Below are positions 12,701 through 23,100 of a DNA stretch of 64,000 nucleotides, one piece after another (position 1 is the first letter of the stretch; every line of letters begins with the position of its first letter). Origin of the DNA: Diadema setosum (taxonomy: Eukaryota > Echinodermata > Echinoidea > Diadematoida > Diadematidae); contig NC_092696.1 of the NCBI RefSeq assembly GCF_964275005.1, forward strand, positions 30,527,006 through 30,591,005. The letters are read 5' to 3'. The notes under the pieces were generated by a model. That model did no database searches and was not told where the DNA came from. It was given only the letters and a program-made list of their open reading frames with translations. Made by a program: the position numbers and the translations under genes.

Positions 12701-13997
12701 TTTTTTCTAATAAGGTTTGTGAATACAAAACGAAGTGAGGAAGGCCTAAGTATTAATTCCGAATATTTGTCAGTATATTATACTCCACTTATCAAATGCA
12801 GGAGGATTGTGACTGCAATAATGTGATGTAAAAAAAAAAAAAAACAACAAAAAACATTAAGCTTTAAGCTACAAGTTAATGGTTCTTTCCTGGTATTACA
12901 AAAGTGACTGTGAATAATTAGTATATTTATGATACAATCATTATAAACCCAACGTGAAGCTGTCAAGCCTACATCAACCTTTGCTTCTGATACGTATATA
13001 ATGTGCAGCATTGGCAAGCGTGATAAGCGATAATTACTGTGCACGCAACGCCTATAAAGGAAATGTGCCTAATATGGCGGGAATTCAGAATGAATGCTGT
13101 ATACAGCTGCAGCAGAACAGACGCGAAAGCAGTCTTTGATGCTCTGCAACATTACGACCATGTGCATAATTTGAGGGTTTTTAGTACACGCAATGAACAC
13201 GATCTCAAAAGACGACTATCGTTAATTAACTTCATTGACTTTTTCTACCGATGCTGTCTTTTGAACCCCCGCCTACAATAGGTTCTCGGGTTCTATTTAG
13301 GTATTGGTACTTGCTAAACGCATCCTCTTTAGTTTCCATTGACAACAACATAGGAGGAGAATGGAAGCGATCAACGCCCTCGCTAAAAGACGCTTCTCGT
13401 AATACGCATTGAGTGCCTTTTTTTTCCCCCTTTCTACTGTTTCGTATTGTTTGTGAGTTAAAAACTTGATGCAAACTACAACGCAGCCGACACACAACGC
13501 GTACCGACTCATTCATGCCGCGGCAGCGACACGGAAACAAACGCGCCGAAGTTTACATTCGGGCTGCCGTATTGGTCAGAATCGTTAATGATAGACCTGT
13601 CCTGCGATTGGTTAATCATCTTACACACCCAAGCTATCGCCTTATACGGTAATGCGTGCGATGAAACGTAAACGCCGTCGCTAAGCAGGACTGTTGTATT
13701 GTTTCGCCCCGTGAAAGGAACAGGTTGTGAGCTTGAACATAGCCTGAACTTTGAGAGCGATTTTCTCCGTTATTTAGAAAATGGACTGACATCATAAGCG
13801 TAGTTAATATTCGTTTTTGTGATCTATAGGGATGTCGAAATGAGTTGTATTACATATCAGTGTAAAGCTTAGAGTCTGTAGAATTCACATATAGGCATAA
13901 CTACGATTTCATTTTTTGCGACTTTTGACTCATTCCGACGGAGCGCATCACATATCAACATTCGATAATCCCCTTGCTATGGGTAAATATGCCCCTC
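9785..13997 (-). other. Long non-coding 3' region of gypsy-1 (proximal part)
   Basis: Some 4.2 kb between the pol stop and Y with no supported coding frame. It contains an (AAAC)n run at about 10322-10349, GGTTCGT-type repeat remnants at 12580-12770, and a CpG-richer stretch at 13230-13720. In a Gmr1-like element the RT-RNase H coding sequence should follow integrase, so this is where it would be expected; it is not present in any frame. Confidence 0.5.
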
Positions 13998-15191
13998 TTA
14001 CTCTGGACATCGGCTAAGGAAGTCTGCCCCAACGTTATCTGTTCCCTTGACAGCGGTTAATTGCGCATCGAACTGATTTAGCAGATCGGCTACCTGCGCT
14101 GCTTGTGACTCAGTCAGTTCCGCATCTATCACCACGTCGGCCACGCTCTCATTTTGCGATAAGGCGGGCAGTCCTATGCACGGTCGGTCGAGATCGGGTT
14201 CGACCTCCTCTTCGACTACAGAGATGGCATTCGCTTGGACTTCATTGTCCCTACTTCGCGCACGGTCAACATACTTCTTCAAGAGGTTAACATGGTAGGT
14301 CTTGACCTTGCCATTGACCTCAACTCTCACATCACATCGCCCTAGTGTGCCTGTGACCGTATACGGTCCCTGCCATTGCGTCAGGAGCTTGCTTGCGCTC
14401 GTTGGCCTCATAATGAGCACTTTGTCGCGAACCTCAAACGTTCTGTCACGTGCCTTTGCGTCATAGTACTTGGCATATCTTTTCGATGCGCGCTTGAGCT
14501 CCTCATGCGCCACTTTGCAAGTCTCCTCGAGTCTCGCTCGTAGGTCCACAACATACTCGTATGTTGTTTTGACCTCTTCGTCGACTGTTTCCGCTTCCCA
14601 GATTGTCTTAATCAGGGAGAGAGGTCCACGTACAGTCCTGCCATACAGCAGCTCAAACGGACTAAAGCTAAGGCTAGCTTGTGGTACCTCCCGATACGCG
14701 AACAAGAATGCCGGTAAATAACAGTCCCAATCTTTGGGTCGCTCTGCACTCATTCGTCGCAGCATGGCTTTGAGAGTTCCGTTGAATCTCTCAACCAACC
14801 CATTGCACATGGGATGGTACGGAGTTGTGTCAAGCTGCTTTACGGACAGCAAACGCCCTAACTCCCTCATTAGCTCAGAAGTGAACTGCGCCCCTCTATC
14901 AGAGAGAATCTCGTCTGGCAAACCTAAGCGGCTAAACATCTCGACAAGCGCCTCAGCCACTCGCTCGGTTTCAATGCTCGGTAATGCAATAGCTTCTGGG
15001 TAGCGAGTTGCATAATCGACCAGCGTCAAAACATACCGATTCCCACGATCGGTCTTGGGGTCAAAAGGTCCTACGAGGTCAATCGCCACGCGCTTTAACG
15101 GAGTATCAATGAGCGGCATGCTCGCGAGCGGCACGCGACCCACGCTCCCCTTATTCACGGTGCGCTGACAGATAATATCGCCGGACGTCAT
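13998..15191 (-). CDS. Gypsy-1 integrase, fused to the remains of RT/RNase H
   Basis: A 397-residue frame. The integrase catalytic triad is complete: D38 in VAIDLVGPF, D98 in LSDRGAQF and E134 in NGLVERFNG, with 35 residues between the last two (DD35E). The GPY/F-type C-terminal module follows (about 265-310, WQGPYTV then TYHVNLLKKY). After it comes a linker that in the intact family leads into RT (ESQAAQVADLLNQFDAQ). It jumps straight to the last bases of RNase H (VKGTDNVGADFLSRCPE) and stops. RT and the RNase H core are therefore deleted in frame. Its start is not genuine: the frame joins 15151-16310 by a small frameshift, where the first Cys of the HHCC zinc site appears lost. Integrase would insert the cDNA; this copy cannot make RT. 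Confidence 0.85.
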   Translation of the reverse strand: MTSGDIICQRTVNKGSVGRVPLASMPLIDTPLKRVAIDLVGPFDPKTDRGNRYVLTLVDYATRYPEAIALPSIETERVAEALVEMFSRLGLPDEILSDRGAQFTSELMRELGRLLSVKQLDTTPYHPMCNGLVERFNGTLKAMLRRMSAERPKDWDCYLPAFLFAYREVPQASLSFSPFELLYGRTVRGPLSLIKTIWEAETVDEEVKTTYEYVVDLRARLEETCKVAHEELKRASKRYAKYYDAKARDRTFEVRDKVLIMRPTSASKLLTQWQGPYTVTGTLGRCDVRVEVNGKVKTYHVNLLKKYVDRARSRDNEVQANAISVVEEEVEPDLDRPCIGLPALSQNESVADVVIDAELTESQAAQVADLLNQFDAQLTAVKGTDNVGADFLSRCPE

Positions 15192-16310
15192 CTCCCATAC
15201 CTGGCCAATAGAAGCTTTGCTGTAATCGGTCGAGTGTTTTCTGCGTTTTTAGGTGCCCAGACATTATGCCATCATGGGCAAGCGCCATTAATCCATCACG
15301 GTATGCGCTCGGTACGGCCAATTGTCGAACTGGCTTGCCATATTCCAATTTTGTAGATTGGAATTCGCGATAGAGCAGGCCTCGATGCACGAGAAACTTG
15401 CTCTCATTTCCTTTGCTTGTGGTCGTTTTCTGACCACTCTCCGCTGCTCGCCAAGCTTTCGCAAGCGTCGGGTCAGCCTTTTGCGCTGCTTCATACTCAC
15501 CTTTACTCGTCGCGAGTGAGAGTGCACTTGCTGTCGGCAGTGGTTTGAGGGGTTTCGCACTTTGCGCCTTCTGGCCACGTGTCTCTACCGCCCCTCCCTC
15601 GGATGATTCTACCATCTCTTCCTCCTTTACCACTACCTCGTCACTATCAAGTGACCACTGTGGATCGGGATTATTTTGGTCCCTGACCCCGGGAATATTC
15701 CCCAAAATAAGCTCATACATTGGGTCTTCCATAACCAGAGCTTCCACTTCCCCAGTGTAGAAAGGCTTGTCTACCCATACCCTAGCAATGGGGAATTCTC
15801 TGACAGTCCCGTCTATCAAAACCACCCTCTTCTTCTGCCCTGCAACAATCTGAGGGGTTCTAACAAACACTGACTTTACCACGGCTGTACTACAGCCACT
15901 GTCCCTTAGAACGGACACTACATGCCCTCCTACTTTTCCCTGAAGAACAGGCATGTTCACACCTGATGGTCTGACTCCCGAAGAGCATCCTGCCTCGAGA
16001 AGGGGTATTTCATCCCCCGAAGCTAGCTTCACATACGAGCCCGGCTGTCTTGCCGTTTCATATCTAACGGTGTCAGCCTCAATACAGGCAGCCCCCTTTC
16101 GGTCCTGACTAGTCTTCTCCTCAGACCCCTTCATTTCATCCAAAGCAGCAGCCAGGTTTGGTCTCGGACTATTCGTTTTGGCCTGGCAGTTTCGAGCCAA
16201 ATGACCTGCCTTCCCACAAACATAACAACCACTTGACCCCTTATTTGCTTGTGGGCCACTGAATTTGGAAGCCAAATGACCCTGACTTTGGCCCTTGTCA
16301 GGTCGCTTTT
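15151..16310 (-). CDS. Gypsy-1 Gag zinc knuckle, protease and integrase N-terminus
   Basis: Read from the X insertion point leftwards. A CCHC zinc knuckle, CYVCGKAGHLARNC (about 16183-16227), marks nucleocapsid. An aspartic protease follows, with LRDSGCSTAVV at the active site and ILGNIPG near its end, about 100 residues in all. An acidic linker leads to the integrase N-terminal domain (HDGIMSGHLKTQKTLDRL, FYWPGM). The sequence upstream of 16311 in this frame belongs to X, not to the gene. The first half of gag is at 19124-19922. A frameshift at about 15165-15185 ends the frame at 15151, and a short deletion between CGATAT repeats would explain it (inference). Confidence 0.85.
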
Positions 16311-16678
16311 CGGCCGTAATCTGGCAGAACTCCCTAAGTCGATTTTGGTCGATTTTCAGGTTTTGAGTGTTTTGTGTGTTTTTTCTCATGCTCTTTCAAG
16401 TGGGCCAAAAAATAAGTTGTGAATCGGTACAGAAAGTTATTTTTAGAAAGTAATTTTGGCAAAATTCCTGAGGAGAGAGGGCGATTAATCTGGCAGAACT
16501 GCGTAAGTCGAGATTCGAAATGAATTTTCCGTTGTTAATCAGGCAGAACTGCGTAAGTCGACTTACGACAACGCTTGAACCAAGGTGTTCCTGCATCCCG
16601 CACGGACATGGTATATCTTAACACGCGGGTGCGCGACCTTGGTAGTGACGAACGCGCTGCGCGTTCAGGCTAGCAGTG

Positions 16679-16702
16679 CCTAGCTAGCTAGCTAGCTAGC
16701 TA
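16679..16702. repeat. (CTAG)n tract in X copy 1
   Basis: A run of about six CTAG units inside the left arm of X; X copy 2 has a shorter version at about 32517-32530. CTAG is self-complementary, so the run can fold on itself. Confidence 0.8.
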
Positions 16703-18589
16703 GACACGTCGTACGGCTACGTGTATTGTACACGACGACAGTCGCGCTAAAGCAATAACCCTCGTTACTCTTGGGGGAAATTGCCACTTTCTTTCCCTTC
16801 ATAGACTGGCAGGCTTCAAAACAGGTCAATATGCGGTATGCCTTACTATTAAGTTTTGCTACAATCTAATGCTTTTTAAGCCTAGAGCATTTCTAGATCT
16901 AACAAACGTTATAGTTTGCATCTTGTCTGACATCACGCTCCAGTCAACTTTAGGCCTACTTAGTACTGCTGCAGCACTTGTCCATTGTTAGTGTACGTGA
17001 AATCAATGTACTGTGCGGTAGCGTAGGTCACGCGAACAACAATATCTGTAATCCATTGACCATAGCTTCTTATTTTGTTTTTCATTGTAATAAGCGGTTA
17101 GTGGGCTTGGATCTATTGGATTGATCTCGAGAAGTTTAATGAATATCTGGGATACCGTCCATAACGATGGCATTTTCGATCCAATCCTACAGACGTCAGA
17201 AATTGACCAATACTCACACTTTTACAGTTTACTTTTTAATACGGGTACCGTACCGGTACTCTCAGTAGAGTTGTGTAGTAGGGGTCTACTAGACTACTGG
17301 GGCCTACCGTTACTTAACTTAGGCTGAATCGCCGGTTATTCTGTCTTTACTCAGTTTTCTATTTTTCTAGATTTGATTCGGCCAGACGTTCTTGAAATCT
17401 GTAATATGAAGAATCTAGAATCTACAGGTTAAACGCTAAATTATAAACATTTAGCCCTAGAAATAGACATGAAACTTAGATTTAGATCCGTGTTCTATAC
17501 ATTACTTCTAGTACTACTAGACATTATAGGCTATAGACTTGATAGTCTTACCGTTGCTCATTATAGATAGGCAGGTTAGGCTTTAAGTTGTTCTTAAATC
17601 TACTATAACAGTACCTTCTAGGCCTAGATCCCCAATAAACAGTCTAGCTGTAGATTTAGCCCCAACCTGGATATAGAGTCTAGATCTAGAGTCTAGACTA
17701 TAAAATCTAGAAACTCATTTTTATTGATCTACTAGTCTGTTATAATGACGCCCCAAAATAGACGTCTGGATGTTACATATGTATAGACCTAGGCAATCGA
17801 GTAGACAGAGTTCGAGAGTTCTCGTACGTTTTTAATAGGCCTGCGTAGATAGTAACGGTTAGAACACTAACGTTACTACCCTAACGTTAGCACTGTAGTG
17901 ACAATAAGGCCTACAGTAGGAGTCGACACAAACAAGAACTAGGGTCTATTTTTTATTTTCTAATAAAGCTGTAAATAAACTTTTAGTCAGGCCTAGCTCC
18001 TAGTATTCTTTAGTTTAAGTAGAGTTTAGGCCTTCAGCCAAAAGGGTCTAGGCTTACTCTTACTTTGGGCATAGAGTAGGAATACTAGGATAATGGGATC
18101 AGAAGGCCTATCGTATACAGATTCCTACGTACCGCTCTACTAGTCTCTAGATGTCTATTGTATAAATAGGCATGAATAGACTACGGTCTAGACGGTCTAC
18201 AGTGTAGTACCTGTAGTCTTGATGAACAATATAGCTTAACATCTAGAACCTAGTCTAATATTATTCTTAATCCAAATGCAATGCTTCATGAGATCGACAA
18301 TAACCCAAGCAGAAGTCAGGCTTTTGATGTAGCAGTACTTCTTGTGCCGCTAAATAATACTGAAACATGAACACAGACTGACAACATTTGGTTAAAGCAA
18401 GTTATTTTCCACATACACATGAATGGATAAAATGAAATTAAATGTGAATCAATAATGATGACTTTATACAATACAAATATTTCAAAAAAATTGCTCTCGA
18501 TCTAAAAATATTCATTGTTTTGACACTGCATCCGCTGAATAGTGAGAGGATGGATGGTAAAATACGATAGACAACCCGCAGAAAATAGA

Positions 18590-19119
18590 CCGAGATACGT
18601 AGTTCTGGTTGATAAACCACGTGTTTATCAGCCAGAACTGCGTATCTCTAGGAGATACGCAGTTCTGGCTGATAAGCACGTGGTTGACCACGAAAAGAGA
18701 TGCGTAGTTCTGCCTGATGAAACACGTGCTTATCAGGCAGAACTGCGTAACTCCTAGAGATACGCAGTTCTGCCTGAAAAACCCCCCGCATGGCCGAAAA
18801 CTTACGCAGTTCTGGCTGATCAACCCGGGCACGTGACCAGAGATACGCAGTTCTGCCAGATTACGATCGCAAAAATTTGGCGACGATTAATCTGGCAGAA
18901 CTGCGTGAGTTTTTTTAAATTGGTAATTTTTACTACTTAAAAAGGTCAAATTGTCATTTTTTTGCTGGAAATAAATTCTTTAGACCAATTATGACAGAGA
19001 AAAGAGGAAAAATGCAACTCATCGTATCTCAGTTTAGAAAGGTGTAACATTGAATCTTTAAACCCGATTTCTGGCGTAATGTGTTAAAGGAGATACGCAG
19101 TTCTGCCAGATTACGGCCG
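18590..19119. repeat. Right subterminal motif array of X copy 1
   Basis: About ten copies of GAGATACGCAGTTCTG or its inverse, at about 18592, 18630, 18654, 18697, 18733, 18755, 18803, 18840, 18890 and the terminus at 19092. Pairs at 18636/18655 and 18737/18756 are head-to-head palindromes around CTAGGAG. Arrays of this kind next to a TIR usually bind the transposase; that role is inference. Confidence 0.8.
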
Positions 19120-19123
19120 TTTT

Positions 19124-19922
19124 GGTCTTTGTAGGAGTGGTTCTTTTGTTCCTTATGGGGGTGGGCCTGACTGTATTGATCCGCTAGCTTCGTCATTTCA
19201 TCTAAGTTTGTCGGATGTCTCTCGCGGACAAACTGCTTCAGCTCTTTCGAGCTCCTGGCATAAATTTGATCCATTATCATCAATTGAATTAGGTCATCAA
19301 ACTCAGCCCTAAAACCAGCTAACTCTAACCAACGCAAGAGATAACGCTTCAGCCTCTCGGCTAACTGACTGTGAGTCTCGCCAGGCTCTACCTGCGAGCT
19401 CCGGAATTTAGCTCTAAATCCCTCTTCGTTCAACTCATACCTTTGGAGTAAGGCGGCCTTTAATTCATCGTAATCATTTGCGAGCTCTGACGGCATTCGG
19501 GAATACACTTCCAGGCCTTTGCCCGTCAACAGTGTACTGAGGGGTAGGGCCCACTGAGTCCTGGCCCATCCCATACTCTCAGCGTATCTCTCAAATCTGC
19601 ATAGATAGGAATCTAAGTCATCTGTTTTCTCATTGAAAAGAGGTAATTTCACCTTTTTCATGTCATTACTAGGGGAATCATTCCTAGGTCTGGCTGCTGC
19701 AATTTGCAGCTCCAGCTCTTTCATTTCTTTCAAATGTTCCCTTTCCTTTTGTCGTTCCTCTCTTTCCTTTTGTCGTTCCTCTCTTTCCTTTTGTTGCTCC
19801 TCTCTGAGCTTTTCTTCCTTCAAGTCTAGTTTCTCCTTTTCATCCCTAGCAAAATCGACCAATTCCTTGCCTGTCAGCCCTGCCTCCTTCCCCACTTTTA
19901 TGAGTTGAGAATACACATCCAT
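19124..19922 (-). CDS. Gypsy-1 Gag, N-terminal part with SCAN-like capsid segment
   Basis: It starts at the Met at 19922, 213 bases inside the 5' LTR, and gives about 266 native residues before the X insertion. Residues 28-72 are a highly charged predicted coiled coil with three tandem QKEREER-type units. Residues 90-165 look like gypsy capsid (LPLFNEKTDDLDSYLCRFER). Residues 167-252 resemble the SCAN domain: a FRAKFR start, LAERLKRYLLRWLELAG, then LIQLMIMDQIYARSSKELKQ and a VRERHP motif. SCAN is known to derive from the capsid of Gmr1-like gypsy elements. Gag would assemble the particle around the RNA. The frame past 19123 continues into X and is not gag. It resumes at 16310. Confidence 0.88.
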
Positions 19923-20112
19923 TGCAATGTACAGTCACGTTACTATAGCAACAATCACTCAATGTAATCTGACCTTAAGACACTGGACCTTGAGCCTAAC
20001 TCTCACTGGCCAAGCAAGTGGCCACTGGCGGTCTAACCTTTGGCTTCTTGTTTCGAGTTGTCAGTTGCACATATTGAGTTGACTGGTCTAGTTTATAACT
20101 TTTAACAATTGC
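19923..20112 (-). other. Gypsy-1 5' leader between primer site and gag
   Basis: About 190 bases with no coding frame. It lies between the primer-binding site and the gag start, as expected for a packaging/leader region; no specific signal is identified. Confidence 0.6.
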
Positions 20113-20130
20113 TGCCCAGATTCTCCACCA
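20113..20130 (-). other. Primer-binding site of gypsy-1
   Basis: On the minus strand TGGTGGAGAATCTGGGC begins five bases after the 5' LTR. It opens with TGG, the complement of a tRNA 3' CCA end. The matching tRNA was not identified by eye. Confidence 0.6.
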
Positions 20131-20135
20131 ATTCT

Positions 20136-23100
20136 TGTCACAGGGGACTTTCCTCTGAATATGGGGAACGAAAGTCCTCCCTGCGACTGGGATCTTTTCT
20201 ATAGTCAAAGGTTGACTCTCTCAAAATGCAGTAGATTGTTAGCAGACCATTCACTCATTCAACTCTTTCGACTTGTGCAACTACAGTGCCTCGAAATAAG
20301 TAGCCAATCACACAGTGTTCTTACAATGTAACAAGCAATAAGGTTTATTATACTCGTCTCAAATTATGGTCGTTTACAATAATAACATAGTACAAACTTG
20401 AATACAGATATCCAATTCCACTTGATCTTGAGCTTGGTTGCTCTGCTCGTTGGTTTATTCTAGAAGCTCCCGTGCTCGGTTGCTCTAGGTTGTCGACGAT
20501 GCCCTGCCTGAAGTAGCGGGTCGTCTCCCCTTTCTTCTGGTCCTCTCTGGAACCGCAAACTGTGGCTCTCTCTGGAACCCTAAACTTGGTCCTCGCTGGA
20601 ACCCTAAACGGTTGCTCTCTCCCTGGAACCCTAAACACCCTGTTAATTTAATAACATGATACCTCCCTTATAATTTGTGGTCTTTAGTTATTCCTGATTC
20701 TATTCATATAACTTCAACAAAACATATAATTGTATATTCCATCATATTACCATTGATTAGCTACACATAATTTCCATAATAATGTTTCCCCATGGATCAT
20801 TATCTTTCAATGTTGAATAGGGGTGATTAATCAGCCCATTAAAATCTAAGCGTTGTTCTAATTCTCTATTTCTTTCACAATGCGATTAAAATTCGATTTG
20901 ACATACAAACATCACACATACAATGCAATATCGGGAATTACATAGGAACTTACAAGGCATAAACAACTTCAATTAAATGATCGTGTACTTACAACAGTTG
21001 TTGGTGTTTACACTCGAACCCTCCTAGATTCTCTGCTGGACGGTCAGGCTGTCCAAGCCGAAATGCAACAATCCCTGAATCACACTGATTCCAAATAACA
21101 CTCTGCTACTCTAACTTCGCAATCTCGAAGTACCGTAGCCTGGTCCTGAGTGTTCCGCAAATAATGTGGCATCTGAATTTTGCGCCCAAACATTGCCTAT
21201 TTATACATTTGTTGGACCATAGGTCTCCATGTAAAATTAATTAAATGAAGTCAAGTGAGTTCCTAGAAAGTTTTCATAGAAGTCCTGCCCCCTTTTCTTA
21301 TTGGTTGGCGTTTTCTGTCTGTCAAAACTTTCCTGAGTATCTCATTTTGCATTGGTCAAGCCTCTGCTTGACGTCATCACTTCCTGTCCACGGAAACCAA
21401 AATTCTTTGAAGTGGTCCTGTTTTGACCTAGCTAGAAACTTGTGTCTGACGTCGTGAATGACGTCCACATACCAGATAGTATGAGGCATACTACCAGGGA
21501 TACCCTTTCCTCGTATTTTGACGTCATGTAGGGTTTACTCATCCCTAAAACATTTCATTCCAAATCACTCTCTTTTACTTTGATTGTGCATCGCAACATC
21601 TCTGCCCCCCCCCCCCCACGGAAAAAAGCAGTAACTGACATTTTTATGAATGTTTACTTTTTTTGCAAAAATGAATAGTTTACCCAATGCTCTCCAATGT
21701 TAATAGGTCAGTTTTGCGAAAAGAAAAATGAAAGTGACCAAAAATACAATTTTTCACTTTTGCAAAAAGCAGTAACTGCATCCAGTTGATTCAACTTTGC
21801 AAGTTTCCCCACGGAAAAAAGCAGTAACTAACAAAGCCCACGGAAGAAAGCAGTAACTAACAATTTAGTCTTTATCATTCAGACTCTGTATAGTCCTTCC
21901 TGCATTTTTTTCCCTAATACCATTTATTTTTTCTACTAATTTTTTTTTTTTTTTAACAATGTAAACAGCAGTTTCTCTCATAATTTAGGAGAGTAGATAT
22001 AAAAAGATTGTTTCACCAGTAACTTGACTCTGCCCGCAGGGAATCATATGACAAGTTGTAGAAAAGGCTTCTTTCTGGAGACTAGCAAACCTGGCAGACT
22101 CAGCGCGCTCAGAGTGCAGAATACGCGTGCAGCAGCTGCATGCGCATAAATTCTGCAGCATACAGTAACTAGCTAAACATTGCATCACATCACAGTCATC
22201 ACTTGCATGCACAGTATTGCAGGTCTGGTACAGTCTGAGTGATCATACCAGTGCTAACCATGCTGTCACACAGTTTCTGCGGTCCAGGCATGCCTGTAAA
22301 TCTATCATGAATTGCAGAGGAAAAGTCATGGTAGCCATGGCTTTGGCCAGAACCAGAAAATCTAGGTGAGCTGAAAATATATTGAAGGGAGATGAGCACT
22401 AGTATCAATGCACTAACGTTAGTCTAATGTTAGATGTAGGCCCTAAAGTTTAAAATAGGTCTACCAGATCTAAAGTTACAGAGTAGATCTAGATTCTAAT
22501 CTATTGTTAACTGTTTAGTGTTAGACAAAATGTCAGTAGGCCTAATCTAACGTAATAGATCTAGGCCTAGGTCTAGCACTAACATTGGGCATAGATCTGT
22601 AGTCTAGCTTAAGTGTAACGTCAGAGTTCGACTAGGATCTAAGACGAAGAGACTTGACTTTATTGTCTAGTCCAGGGTCATGTGTCAGGGGCCAGGCCGG
22701 GCACTCCAAAGTTCAATTAGGGTACATAGGTGTCTACCTTATTTTTACACAGAATGCCATTCAATCTACAAGACCTAGTCTAGGTCTAGCGATAGGTCCT
22801 AGATCTTATAGATCTAGACTAACCAGAAAGTAGAAGAACTTTATAACCTGGTGGTGGTAACAATTCTCCTCCTATGGTCATGTGACATGTGCAGTTACTG
22901 CTTTTTTCCATGGGGAAAACAGCAGACTCCTGGCCGTCTGCAGTTACTGCTTTTTTCCGTGGGGAAACTACCCAGAATCAAGGGTGAGCCACCGCAGTAA
23001 CTGCATTTTCCTAAATAACATTTAAAAAATAACGGAAACATCATTTTTTCCTAGGTATTGTTAGACAACTAGGTATGGTGCATAATCATACCACAAAATT

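Larger units (their letters stand above)
16311..19119 (+). mobile_element. TIR transposon X, copy 1, inserted in gypsy-1 gag
   Basis: A 2809-bp element with termini CGGCCGTAATCTGGCAGAAC and the inverse, flanked by the 4-bp duplication TTTT (16307-16310 and 19120-19123). Removing the element plus one TTTT puts the two gag halves back in one frame, which confirms the boundaries. The left subterminal region has three motif copies (16318, 16488, 16540) of the type CAGAACTGCGTAAGTCGA. The right has about ten of the type CAGAACTGCGTATCTC (18590-19119) in both orientations. The middle (16840-18130) is rich in TCTAGA, AGGCCT and AACGTT. No transposase frame is seen. Confidence 0.92.

Noticed and set aside
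13232..13540. Host gene exons captured in the gypsy-1 3' region
   Set aside because: The region is CpG-richer, but no conserved protein motif or paired splice sites could be supported.
18590..19119. CRISPR-like array
   Set aside because: Repeats alternate in orientation, spacing is irregular, and the array belongs to a eukaryotic transposon end.
22199..22408. 69-residue frame inside Z as a transposase exon
   Set aside because: No family match by eye. A possible acceptor (TTTTCAG) precedes it, but that is not enough to call a gene.
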